The position numbers and the translations under genes were made by a program. From NCBI GenBank assembly GCA_022451065.1, contig JAKUOU010000024.1:5239-53921 (forward strand): a stretch of 48,683 bases of DNA. Reading direction: 5' to 3'. Shown piece after piece: positions 8,888-16,679 of this stretch (position 1 is the first letter of the stretch; each line of letters begins with the position of its first letter). Source of the DNA: Pedosphaera sp. (GTDB lineage Bacteria > Verrucomicrobiota > Verrucomicrobiia > Limisphaerales > UBA1096). The notes under the pieces were generated by a model. The model was not told the origin of the DNA and searched no databases. It saw only the letters and a program-made list of their open reading frames with translations.

Positions 8888-9700
8888 TCACTTGAACGGG
8901 TTGAAATACTTGTCGATCAATTGCGGGCTATTCTGTATTTCCATGATCCGTTCATGCCGAATGCTCTCGGCGTGGCCGTCAAAGTAGGCGGCGTTGATGC
9001 CGGTCTTGTGCATGGTGTGAATTTTCTCTCCCATTGCATTGACTCCCTCTGCCTGGCCTGCTCGGTTTCCAAAAGCAGTCCCATGCGGGTGAAAACTGGC
9101 GTTGCGCATCGAGTGCGGATCCTCATTGAGCAGCAGGAACTTGTCAGACGGACTCTTGACAGCCGTGTACTTGATACCAGGATTCACGCCACTAGTCTGA
9201 CCGTTCATGAAACTCGTCATACTGAAATTGACTCGTAGCGCCAGGCCGATCGCCCCCGTGCTCGGGCAGCGATAAACACCGTAAACCGTCTTGTTGCGGG
9301 TATTGGGCATCCTGTTTTTGCGGATAATGTCCTGACCCGTCACATGGGTGAATATCGATCCCGCCTCGGCATGGAAGGGTATGTTTGGATCATACCTGTT
9401 CCAGTCCCTGTTACGTTGCAGCACTGCATCGCCCGGGCCGCCCCATACCCAGTCCTCATACCAGTTTCGGTCGGTCGAACCAGCGAAGGGTAAAAACCCA
9501 CCATAATCATCCTTGTACATGTAGATGCCGAGGCCGACCTGCCGCATATTACTGAGGCACTTAATCGCGCGTCCACTTTCCTTCGCACTGGCCAGGGCCG
9601 GCATCAATAACGCAGCCAAAATCGCGATGATAGCGATCACAACCAATAATTCGATCAGAGTGAAGCCCCTTTTTTTTTGCGGAGATATTAACGTATTCAT
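8888..9700 (-). CDS. Prepilin-like exported protein (type II/IV pseudopilin N-terminus, H-x-DG C-terminus)
   Basis: A 270-aa protein with a typical type IV prepilin leader: basic residues QKKRG, cleavage expected after Gly12, then FTLIE (Glu at mature position 5) and a long hydrophobic helix to about residue 36. The C-terminal part contains FDGHAESI, the H-x-DG-type element of the large families of such proteins in Planctomycetes and Verrucomicrobiota. The middle is rich in Trp, Gly and Asn and probably folds as a beta-rich pilin head. These families are usually present in many copies per genome, and their role (pseudopilus, surface display or export) is not settled. It is monocistronic, with its own terminator just downstream. 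Confidence 0.88.
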   Translation of the reverse strand: MNTLISPQKKRGFTLIELLVVIAIIAILAALLMPALASAKESGRAIKCLSNMRQVGLGIYMYKDDYGGFLPFAGSTDRNWYEDWVWGGPGDAVLQRNRDWNRYDPNIPFHAEAGSIFTHVTGQDIIRKNRMPNTRNKTVYGVYRCPSTGAIGLALRVNFSMTSFMNGQTSGVNPGIKYTAVKSPSDKFLLLNEDPHSMRNASFHPHGTAFGNRAGQAEGVNAMGEKIHTMHKTGINAAYFDGHAESIRHERIMEIQNSPQLIDKYFNPFK

Positions 9701-9741
9701 TCTTTCGCAGCGGAAAAATTAGACTCAGCTCCGACAAATTA

Positions 9742-9766
9742 CCAATTTTTTTGGCTAAAAAATTGG
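9742..9766. repeat. AT-rich inverted repeat (hairpin) downstream of the ThiF-like gene
   Basis: A perfect 10-bp inverted repeat, CCAATTTTTT and AAAAAATTGG, around a 5-base loop. It begins three bases beyond the stop of the ThiF-like gene on the minus strand, and in the upstream region of the pseudopilin gene. It could act as a weak terminator or an operator; the stem is AT-rich and no clean T-run follows on the minus strand. Confidence 0.5.
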
Positions 9767-9768
9767 CA

Positions 9769-10527
9769 CTATTTGCCACAAATCGGACAATCCGACCTCT
9801 GTTGTAACCGCACCGAGTTGAAAGTCATTGCCCGTAAATCACAGGTGACGAGTCGATTAAAAAGAGGTTCGCCCAACCCGGTGATGATCTTAATTGCTTC
9901 CATCGCACCGAAACAACCGACCGCACCCGACACTGCGCCGATCACCGGGAAGCGTCGCTTCCAATCGTCCGGCTCCTCCGGATACAGGCACCGAAGACAG
10001 CCGGTTCTACCTGGAGCAAAACTGGTAATGTGCGCCTCCGTCTCGTACATCGCACACTCGACCATCGGCTTGGCTAGGCGCACACAAGCTGCATTCATCG
10101 CAAAGCGCTCCTCGAACAACGGCGCGCAATCCACCACCACGTCCGCCTGCCCGACGAGTTTGGCGGCGTTGGCCTCGGTGACGTTCCCTGGCACGGCAAC
10201 GATCTCAAGCCTTGGGTTCAGTGCCTTCAGCGACTCGACGGCCGTGTCGATTCGCGCTTGGCCAAGCGCGTCGTGCCGCATAAGCAACTGGCGGTTCAAA
10301 TCGCTTGGCTTAAGCTTTCCCGCATGGGCCAACACCAACCGACCCACCCCGACCGCCGCCAATTCATAAGCCACCAGGCCGCCCACGCCACCAATGCGGC
10401 TTACCATCACCGTGGCCGCCTTGAGACGCCGCTGCCCCTCCTCGCCAAAGCCGGCGACTGTCGTCTGCCACGAGTAAACTTCGCGCTCAGCATCGGTCAG
10501 TTTCGGCAGATCGCTTGGCTTACTCAT
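9769..10527 (-). CDS. ThiF/MoeB-like E1-family protein with altered nucleotide-binding motifs
   Basis: A 252-aa member of the HesA/MoeB/ThiF family, which adenylates the C-terminus of ubiquitin-like sulfur carriers (MoaD, ThiS). Preserved features are the helix after RIGGVGG (44-50), the arginine motif LNRQ (77-80), VVDC (131-134) and both zinc CxxC pairs, Cys177/Cys180 and Cys247/Cys250. The usual GxGGxG has Arg in place of the first Gly, and the acidic D-x-D loop of MoeB is replaced by AHAG, so ATP handling may differ. It overlaps the end of the transporter ATPase gene by 8 bases (ATGAGTAA), the last gene of the oxyanion-uptake operon. That fits molybdopterin synthase activation, but a regulatory or degenerate role is possible. 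Confidence 0.82.
   Translation of the reverse strand: MSKPSDLPKLTDAEREVYSWQTTVAGFGEEGQRRLKAATVMVSRIGGVGGLVAYELAAVGVGRLVLAHAGKLKPSDLNRQLLMRHDALGQARIDTAVESLKALNPRLEIVAVPGNVTEANAAKLVGQADVVVDCAPLFEERFAMNAACVRLAKPMVECAMYETEAHITSFAPGRTGCLRCLYPEEPDDWKRRFPVIGAVSGAVGCFGAMEAIKIITGLGEPLFNRLVTCDLRAMTFNSVRLQQRSDCPICGK
10255..10268. repeat. Iterated palindrome CGCTTGGCCAAGCG, exact copy
   Basis: Perfect palindrome within the ThiF-like gene, where the minus strand encodes Leu-Gly-Gln-Ala (part of DALGQARID). The symmetry extends to 16 bp with flanking G and C. Confidence 0.85.
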
Positions 10528-11161
10528 CGCGCTGCACCTGTCCGTCGGCCAGGCGGAAATGGCAGCCGCCCAAGCGCCTGGCTTCGCTTGGACTGTGTGT
10601 GATGTGCAGAATCGTCACGCCGGTTTCACGGTGTACACGCTCGAGCAATCGACACATCTCCCCGTGCAACTCCTCATCAAGCGCGGCCAGCGGTTCGTCG
10701 AGGCACAGCACCGACGGCCGATGGGCCAGCGCACGACCAAGGGCAACGCGCTGCGCCTCACCGCCACTGATCTTGTCCGGCATGCGGTCGAGCAAGCCGG
10801 TAATCCCGAGCAACTCCGCCAGTTCGTTGACTCGCTTGGCGATCTGCGCCTGGCTAAGCGCGCGCAGCACAAGCCCGAAGGCCAGTTGCTCACGTACAAG
10901 CATCATCGGGAACAACGCCCGATCCTGCGGCACATAGCCAACCCCACGCTCGGCTGGCGGCAGTTGGCTGACATCACGCTCGCCAAGAGTAATTCGACCG
11001 CTGGTAATTTTGCGCAAGCCGCAGATCGCCTCGAGCAGCGTCGTTTTGCCGCTGCCGCTGCCGCCCATCAGTACGCCATACTCGCCAGCGGCCAGTTCAA
11101 GGCCAATGTTGCGCAGCTCAAAACTGCCCTGCCGCAGCACGATGTTTTCAAGGGCAATCAT
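10520..11161 (-). CDS. modC: ABC transporter ATP-binding protein, molybdate type
   Basis: A 213-aa ABC ATPase with Walker A GGSGSGKT (residues 33-40), Q-loop PQDRALFP, signature ISGGEAQR and Walker B VLCLDEP followed by an H-loop (ITHS). It lacks the C-terminal TOBE/MOP domain of long ModC proteins, as many short ModC/TupC/CysA-like subunits do. The longer open frame upstream is not part of the protein: ATG 11161 begins MIALENIVL, the normal start of the domain, and overlaps the permease stop in an ATGA junction. It energises the permease encoded immediately upstream. Molybdate as the substrate is inferred from the family and from the ThiF/MoeB-like neighbour; tungstate or sulfate cannot be excluded. 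Confidence 0.86.
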   Translation of the reverse strand: MIALENIVLRQGSFELRNIGLELAAGEYGVLMGGSGSGKTTLLEAICGLRKITSGRITLGERDVSQLPPAERGVGYVPQDRALFPMMLVREQLAFGLVLRALSQAQIAKRVNELAELLGITGLLDRMPDKISGGEAQRVALGRALAHRPSVLCLDEPLAALDEELHGEMCRLLERVHRETGVTILHITHSPSEARRLGGCHFRLADGQVQRDE

Positions 11162-12420
11162 GCGAAAATCCGTTTCATACCAAGGGTTCGGGCGGTGATG
11201 AATACCACGACGGCGGCGGCGATCATGATGAGTGACACCGCCAGCATCCCCTCGGTGCGCCCGGCCTGTAGCTCGAGAAAGGCACTCGTCGGTAGCACCT
11301 CTGTTTTCTGCCGTGTGGCCCCGGCAAAGACGAGAATAGGCCCGAACTCGCCAAGCGCCCGCGCCCACGCCAGCGTGCCGGCTGCCAACAGGCCGCCCCT
11401 GGCCTGCGGCATGATCACACGCCAAAACGCCTGCCGCCTGTTGCAGCCAAGAGTGAGGGCAACCTGCTCGAAACGCTGCGGGATCTGGTCGAACGTCACG
11501 CGCATCGTCCGCACAGCAAACGCGCACGCCACCATGAATTGCGCCAGCACCACCGCCGGCCATTTGTACACCACCGCGTCGCTGAGCCACTCCGGCATGT
11601 AGCGAAACAGGATGAGCAAGCTAAGGCCCACCACCAGCGGCGGCAGCACGATCGGGATGTCGAGCAGCGTGTCAATGACCGGTTTGCCGCGAAACTCGAA
11701 CCGGCTCATCAAGTATCCGATCGGCACCGCAACCCACAACGACAACAGTGTCGTGAGCGTGCAGCTGATGAGGCTAAGCTTGATCGAAAAACGAATGTCG
11801 CGACTCCGCAGCGCCTGCACGAGCGGGTTGGGCTTGGAGAACGAAAGTTTCGTCGCCGACGGCGCGCCGTTTGCCACCGCGAAGGAAATTTGATTCGTTG
11901 TCGTGTCGGTGATTTCGCGGACGCCGTCCCACCCGGGCCCACCTGCATCGCTCACACGGATGAACTCGCCCCACAACAACCCGTGAGCCACGTCAGTCGT
12001 CACGGTGGCAACATCATTCGTGACGGCGATGCGCAACACGCGCGCCTCCGGCCTCAGGGATGCCGTAATCGGCCTGCCGCTAGCGCGCGGTAGCAGGACG
12101 GCTTGGCCGGCCGCCGCCCGGAACAGGCCGTCACTGGCGATGTGCTGTTCGCCAAGTTGCAGCCCCGCATCATTTTTGCCCTTCCGAAAAAAATAACCCC
12201 GGCTGGGCTCAACCGAGACAGTGACTTCGCCGCCGGTGTATCGCCCCTGCTTCACCATTTCCGGGCCAAGCACCGGCCGATCGCTGTAATTCAAAAACAC
12301 CAAATCGGCCAAGACCATTGCGCCGATAATAAGCAAATAGCTGCCGCCCAGCACGGCCAATCCAACAAGAAACGGCTTGTCGGAAGCGGTACGATAACCG
12401 GGTGGCGCCGGGTCGCTCAC
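11158..12420 (-). CDS. modB: ABC transporter permease, molybdate type, with large extra domain after TM1
   Basis: A 420-aa permease. Residues 210-420 form a normal ModB/CysT-like core with the coupling loop around FEQVALTLGCNRRQAFW. Unusually, a first membrane segment (about 17-40) is followed by an insertion of about 160 residues (45-208) before the core. Within it, residues 132-182 match the pattern of small beta-barrel repeats with an HGL signature (VATVTTDVAHGL, then a Gly-Trp-Asp-Gly turn and TNQISF), as in E1 FCCH-like and phage-virion repeats. The start is GTG 12420: it overlaps the previous stop as GTGA and has GGAGG ten bases upstream. Topology places the insertion outside the membrane. 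Confidence 0.85.
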   Translation of the reverse strand: MSDPAPPGYRTASDKPFLVGLAVLGGSYLLIIGAMVLADLVFLNYSDRPVLGPEMVKQGRYTGGEVTVSVEPSRGYFFRKGKNDAGLQLGEQHIASDGLFRAAAGQAVLLPRASGRPITASLRPEARVLRIAVTNDVATVTTDVAHGLLWGEFIRVSDAGGPGWDGVREITDTTTNQISFAVANGAPSATKLSFSKPNPLVQALRSRDIRFSIKLSLISCTLTTLLSLWVAVPIGYLMSRFEFRGKPVIDTLLDIPIVLPPLVVGLSLLILFRYMPEWLSDAVVYKWPAVVLAQFMVACAFAVRTMRVTFDQIPQRFEQVALTLGCNRRQAFWRVIMPQARGGLLAAGTLAWARALGEFGPILVFAGATRQKTEVLPTSAFLELQAGRTEGMLAVSLIMIAAAVVVFITARTLGMKRIFA

Positions 12421-13967
12421 TGACCGTTGGCCTCCCAACTGAAGCCAAGCTGCTCAAACCGCCGTCGCGATGTCTGCGACGTCAACCACTCCATCAGCCG
12501 CCCGGCCAACTGCGGGTAAGGCGTGGTTTTTCGGGCGGCGACGTTTTGTACGGCGAGTGCACGCTTGGGCTGCAACGGCACGGCGTCGAACCGATCCATT
12601 AGGTGTTGTATGTTTGCCTCGTAAACGAGCGCCACGTCGAGTTTTTGACCTGCCTCCATCGTTTGTACCAGCGTGTGCGCCGTGTCGGCCATCATTGCGA
12701 TGTTCTGCTTGATGGTGTCAAACTGCCCGGTCTCACGGCACAATTCGTGGCTCAACGCGCCAAGCGTGCTCGCCTTGGGATCAGTTGTTCCGACACGCAG
12801 CCCGCGCTTGGCCAAATCGGCGAGCGAGCCGATGCCGTGCGGGTTGCCCTTGGCCACGAGCATCACGATGCGAGTGCTAGACACCTTCAGATCGATACCG
12901 AACGGGTTGCCCATCTTTGCTTGCGCCATGTTGAGGTATGACGCGTCGCACGTCATGAAAATATCCGGCAGTCCCTGCTCGCTGGTCTGCATCTTGCCGA
13001 CCAGTGTACCGCAACCGGCATACACCACGTCGATCCTCGCGCCTTCACGCTTCTGAAACTCGCGGATGGTTTTCTCCACCGCCTCACGGTTCACACCGCC
13101 ACAATCGATGCGCAACGTGGGTGCATCGGCCCACTCGTCGCCGGGTATTGGCACGTAGTGGTGCTTGGCAAATACCGCCCCGCCCCTCGTCTGCGCAGCA
13201 AGGTAGCGGGCAAACTTCAGCGCCAGGACCGAACGCTGGGTCGTTGTCGTGACCGCCACGGAAATGTCCGCCTTGCTTGCCGCCAACTCCGGCAACTCGA
13301 CCACCCGCAGCCCAAACTGCCGTGCGACCGAGTCCCATACAAACGCCGCCCGTGTGCCTGCATTTTCCTTCACCGCCAATGCGGCCTCCGTCACGGTCGG
13401 AAATGAAGCCGCCTTGGCCGCATCCACCGCCGCCCAGTGGCCGGATCGCTCGAGCATCTTTTTTGTCTTCTTGCCAACGCCGGTAAGTGGATCGCATATC
13501 ACGAACGAAAGTTTTTGCGCCAGCACATCGTCGCAGTTGTCCAGGGTCAGGTCGCTGCCCGGCTTGGTACCAAGCACAACCTTCCAAGTGGCGATCTTCA
13601 GTGACTCGGCGGTGAGTCCGTCGACGCGTGCGCGCTCGGCATAAACGTAGTCCGCCGGAATATAGACATCCGCCCGGGGTAAACCGCCCTCCTTGTCTAT
13701 CTTGAGCTTGTTCGCCAGCACACCGCTGCTGCCGTACTCAAGGGACATCTTCGTACCGGTCTCCTGCTCAAATTTCCCGGCCGCCTCCTCGACGGCCTTC
13801 TTAACCCCAGCCGCACAATAGACGACCAATGTCTTCTCGCCGCCCTGTCCATCATCGGCATCCCGATTCAGGAAATACACCAGCGCTCCCACCAGCACTG
13901 CCGTCAACACAAGCCATACCACGCCGCCCTGTCCGCTGCGGCCATATCTGTAATCAGGATCGCCCAT
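12417..13967 (-). CDS. modA: Membrane-anchored tandem (double) molybdate/oxyanion-binding protein
   Basis: A 516-aa protein built from an N-terminal membrane segment (residues 15-33) and two consecutive ModA/SBP_bac_11-like domains. Domain 1 (about 45-285) has YGSSGVLANKL and domain 2 (about 285-505) has YAGCGTLVGKM at the equivalent place. Usual ModA proteins are single-domain, about 250 aa and freely periplasmic or lipid-anchored. Here the signal segment has no cleavage motif or lipobox, so both domains are probably tethered to the inner membrane beside the permease. ATG 13967 has AAGGT three bases upstream; the much longer open frame antisense to the PhzF gene is rejected. It is the first gene of a four-gene overlapping operon, and the promoter should lie within 13968-14069. 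Confidence 0.87.
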   Translation of the reverse strand: MGDPDYRYGRSGQGGVVWLVLTAVLVGALVYFLNRDADDGQGGEKTLVVYCAAGVKKAVEEAAGKFEQETGTKMSLEYGSSGVLANKLKIDKEGGLPRADVYIPADYVYAERARVDGLTAESLKIATWKVVLGTKPGSDLTLDNCDDVLAQKLSFVICDPLTGVGKKTKKMLERSGHWAAVDAAKAASFPTVTEAALAVKENAGTRAAFVWDSVARQFGLRVVELPELAASKADISVAVTTTTQRSVLALKFARYLAAQTRGGAVFAKHHYVPIPGDEWADAPTLRIDCGGVNREAVEKTIREFQKREGARIDVVYAGCGTLVGKMQTSEQGLPDIFMTCDASYLNMAQAKMGNPFGIDLKVSSTRIVMLVAKGNPHGIGSLADLAKRGLRVGTTDPKASTLGALSHELCRETGQFDTIKQNIAMMADTAHTLVQTMEAGQKLDVALVYEANIQHLMDRFDAVPLQPKRALAVQNVAARKTTPYPQLAGRLMEWLTSQTSRRRFEQLGFSWEANGQ

Positions 13968-14069
13968 CGTACCTTCTTCGCGGCGGCAGACAATGCCGTC
14001 AGCCGCACCCCGAAACAAGTTTGCAAAAAGACTTGTTCGGCAGCCACGCCCAGCAATCATTCCCGCCGC

Positions 14070-14888
14070 GTGCCAAGCCAAGCGAAATTGCCCGTTTTGC
14101 AGGTCGACGCATTTGCCGACAAGCCGTTCACCGGCAACCCAGCCGCTGTCTGCTTGCCCGACACCGAACCGCCGGCCGACTGGATGCAGCGGGTCGCCGC
14201 CGAGATGAATCTCTCCGAGACAGCATTCGCCTGGCCAAGCGGTGACGGCTTCGGGCTGCGGTGGTTTACGCCAGTTGACGAGGTAGATCTTTGCGGCCAC
14301 GCCACCCTGGCCTCGGCTCATGCGCTCTGGGAAACCAGGCGCCTGAATAACGACAAGCCGGCTATCTTTCAAACCCGCAGCGGCACACTGACTGCCAGGC
14401 AAAACGACCAACTCATCGAGATGGATTTTCCCGCCGAACCGGCTGTCGAATGTGCCCCGCCCGACGACCTGGCCAAGCCGCTTGGCTCGGAAATTCTTTG
14501 GTGCGGCCAAAACCGGATGGACATCCTCGTACAAATCACCAATGAACAAGCGATTCGCAACCTGGCTCCAGACCTTGCCTGCTTGGCCAGGCTTGGAACG
14601 CGCGGCGTGATCGTCACTGCAATTTCAGAAAACGGCCCAGCTGATTTTGTCTCCAGGTTTTTTTGCCCCTCACTCGGCATCGACGAGGATCCGGTGACTG
14701 GCTCGGCTCATTGTTGTCTCGCACCATTCTGGGCCGAGCGGATTGGTTGCAACGAGCTCGTTGGCTTTCAGGCCTCCAGACGCGGCGGCTTTGTCCGGTG
14801 CACACTCGCCGGAGACCGGGTCCTCCTCGGCGGCCAAGCGGTGACAATTCTCTCCGGCGAGATGGTCGCCCCTCCACCGGGGACTTGA
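14070..14888 (+). CDS. PhzF-family isomerase-like protein
   Basis: A 272-aa protein of the PhzF/diaminopimelate-epimerase fold. The N-terminal VDAFADKPFTGNPAAV, the catalytic Glu50 in NLSETAF, the FTPVDEVDLCGHATLA loop and the C-terminal DEDPVTGSAHCCLAPFW are all present in order, so it should be an active member. PhzF itself isomerises a phenazine precursor; most homologues outside phenazine clusters have unknown substrates, and no phenazine genes occur here. The start is GTG 14070; no clear ribosome-binding site is seen. It diverges from the binding-protein gene across a gap of 102 bases that must hold both promoters. Confidence 0.9.
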   Translation: MPSQAKLPVLQVDAFADKPFTGNPAAVCLPDTEPPADWMQRVAAEMNLSETAFAWPSGDGFGLRWFTPVDEVDLCGHATLASAHALWETRRLNNDKPAIFQTRSGTLTARQNDQLIEMDFPAEPAVECAPPDDLAKPLGSEILWCGQNRMDILVQITNEQAIRNLAPDLACLARLGTRGVIVTAISENGPADFVSRFFCPSLGIDEDPVTGSAHCCLAPFWAERIGCNELVGFQASRRGGFVRCTLAGDRVLLGGQAVTILSGEMVAPPPGT

Positions 14889-14925
14889 CCCGCGATGGGG
14901 CGAGGCTTCACGTTGGCTCCAGCTG

Positions 14926-16260
14926 ATGGGAACCAATTCCCAACTTTCGCCTGAACAAACCGCGCAACATGTCCGGCAAAGCCTGCCCGCCGACGGACTC
15001 TTCGCCGGGCACCAGTGGCGCATCGCCACGCGACCGTTCCTGCTCGACAAAAAAACCGTCAAGCAACTTGAGCAACTGGGCCGCGTGCTGCTTAAGTTCT
15101 ATCAGGCCGCGAATATGCTTTATCACTGGAGTGCTGAGGGAAGACTCCCCGCTTGGCCAAGCGCCTGGCTCGATCGCGGCAAGCCCCAGTCAATCATCGA
15201 CCTCCAGCGCAGCAAAGCGTTTCGAGCCGAGCTTCCGCGTGTAATCCGGCCTGACATTTTGCTGACCGACGACGGCCTACAAATCACCGAGCTGGACAGC
15301 GTCCCCGGGGGCATCGGCCTCACCGCCTGGCTCAACCACGCCTACGCCGGTGCCGGTGCCGAAGTGCTCGGCGGCGCGACCGGCATGCTTGAAAATTTCG
15401 CCGGCATCTTCGGCGATGCGGCTAACGTGCGTTTAGTTGTCTCCGACGAATCCTCCACCTACAAGCCGGAGATGAAATGGCTCGCCGAGCAGATCGACCC
15501 CGATCGCTTCAGCGTCCACGGGCAGGGTTTTACCAACTTGAGCGATGGCGATGCGGTCTATCGTTTTTTTGAACTGTTCGACCTCCCAAACGTGCCCGCC
15601 GCCGAGCTACTGTTTGCCACCGCGGCCGACAAGCGCATTAGCGTGACACCGCCACCCAAAGCATTCCTTGAGGAGAAAATGCTCTTCGCACTGTTCCACA
15701 ACCGCAACCTCGCCGAGACATGGCGGCAGCAGCTTGGCGAGAGTTTCAAGCGCACGCTCGAGTCGCTCCTGCCACAAACGTGGGTGATCGATCCCGCACC
15801 GCTTCCGCCGCACGCCGCCTTTCCCGGCCTTGGCCTGACCGACTGGCAACAGCTCAAGGAACTCTCGCAAAAAGAGCGCAGCTTGGTCCTGAAAATCTCC
15901 GGCTTCTCCGAACAAGCCTGGGGGGCGCGCGGTGTCTGGCTCGGTAGCGACCTGCGAAGCGAAGAATGGGCGGGAGCAGTCGACCAGGCGATCGACGACT
16001 TCGACAAGTCTCCACGGATACTCCAACGCTACCACCACCCTACCCGCGTCAAGACCGAATGGTTCGACTTCGAGCTTGGCCAAGCGGCACCGATGCAGGG
16101 CCGCGTCAGGCTTTGCCCGTACTACTTCGTCCACGGTGAATTTGACACGGCCAAGGCCAAGCTTGGCGGCGTTCTAGCCACAATCTGTCCCGCCGACAAA
16201 AAAATCATCCACGGCATGAGCGAAGCTATCCTTGCCCCATGCGCCCTTGGTCAGGCGTAA
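14926..16260 (+). CDS. Conserved-looking protein of unknown function, possibly ATP-grasp fold
   Basis: A 444-aa soluble protein without signal peptide or membrane segment. I do not recognise a named family. The order of motifs resembles permuted ATP-grasp enzymes such as glutathionylspermidine-synthase-like proteins: ITELDSVPGGIGL (about residues 125-137), a Lys-containing block EEKMLFALFHN, then LVLKISGFSEQAWGARGV followed by ILQRYHHP and a late acidic stretch WFDFEL. In that reading LVLK and QRY would contribute to nucleotide binding, but this is inference. ATG 14926 is 37 bases after the PhzF stop, so the two may share a transcript. One exact copy of the iterated palindrome lies inside the gene. 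Confidence 0.7.
   Translation: MGTNSQLSPEQTAQHVRQSLPADGLFAGHQWRIATRPFLLDKKTVKQLEQLGRVLLKFYQAANMLYHWSAEGRLPAWPSAWLDRGKPQSIIDLQRSKAFRAELPRVIRPDILLTDDGLQITELDSVPGGIGLTAWLNHAYAGAGAEVLGGATGMLENFAGIFGDAANVRLVVSDESSTYKPEMKWLAEQIDPDRFSVHGQGFTNLSDGDAVYRFFELFDLPNVPAAELLFATAADKRISVTPPPKAFLEEKMLFALFHNRNLAETWRQQLGESFKRTLESLLPQTWVIDPAPLPPHAAFPGLGLTDWQQLKELSQKERSLVLKISGFSEQAWGARGVWLGSDLRSEEWAGAVDQAIDDFDKSPRILQRYHHPTRVKTEWFDFELGQAAPMQGRVRLCPYYFVHGEFDTAKAKLGGVLATICPADKKIIHGMSEAILAPCALGQA
15150..15163. repeat. Iterated palindrome CGCTTGGCCAAGCG, exact copy
   Basis: Perfect palindrome within the unknown 444-aa gene, read here as Ala-Trp-Pro-Ser, a third reading frame compared with other copies. Conservation therefore lies in the DNA and not in one peptide. 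Confidence 0.85.
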
Positions 16261-16294
16261 TCAAGAGAGATTACCTCTTGGCCGCTTGACAACT

Positions 16295-16308
16295 CGCTTG
16301 GCCAGGCG
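16295..16308. repeat. Iterated palindrome, one-mismatch copy
   Basis: CGCTTGGCCAGGCG in the 63-base gap before the small lipoprotein gene, shortly upstream of its start codon at 16324. Confidence 0.6.
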
Positions 16309-16323
16309 AACCCTGCGCGCGAC

Positions 16324-16617
16324 ATGAAACAGGTTTTCAATATTGCTGCACTCCTTTTTGCGGGACTGCTTCTCATCGGCTGCGCCACCGACAAGGAATT
16401 GCGCAAACTCGAGTCCGCCTATCAGGCGCAGCTTGGGGAATATGCTGCCGCGCTGAAGAGCGGCGAAATCACCAAGGCCGAGCACGATAAAAAAGTCAAC
16501 CAACTCAACGGCCGCTACGGCCGACGACGCGCCATGATGGAGCGGGATATTTACGGGAGCGGCATCAAGTCGCCTGGCCGCCGCCCAACAGTCGGCCGTG
16601 GTGGCCGCCGCTACTGA
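16324..16617 (+). CDS. Small lipoprotein, charged, unknown function
   Basis: A 97-aa predicted lipoprotein: MKQ, a hydrophobic stretch and the lipobox LIGC, with Cys20 as the lipidated residue. The mature part is helical and highly charged (KELRKLESAYQAQL, AEHDKKVNQL), probably a short coiled coil, and ends in a Gly/Arg-rich tail. It should be attached to the inner or outer membrane. No named family is recognised. The ATG follows the unknown 444-aa gene by 63 bases, and the sulfatase gene comes 62 bases later. Confidence 0.75.
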   Translation: MKQVFNIAALLFAGLLLIGCATDKELRKLESAYQAQLGEYAAALKSGEITKAEHDKKVNQLNGRYGRRRAMMERDIYGSGIKSPGRRPTVGRGGRRY

Positions 16618-16679
16618 GCTCAGCGTCGATCGTCAAAAGGTTTTTGCCAGCGGCAAGTCTCCCGCCTATCGTCGTCCGC

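Noticed and set aside
11162-11590. N-terminal extension of the transporter ATPase frame
   Set aside because: It is the permease gene read out of frame; the ATPase begins at MIALENI in an ATGA overlap.
13968-14549. Long N-terminal extension of the double ModA frame
   Set aside because: It is antisense to the PhzF gene; ATG 13967 has a good ribosome-binding site and leads directly into a membrane segment.
14070-14888. PhzF gene as evidence for phenazine synthesis
   Set aside because: No other phenazine genes occur and PhzF-like proteins are widespread without that pathway.
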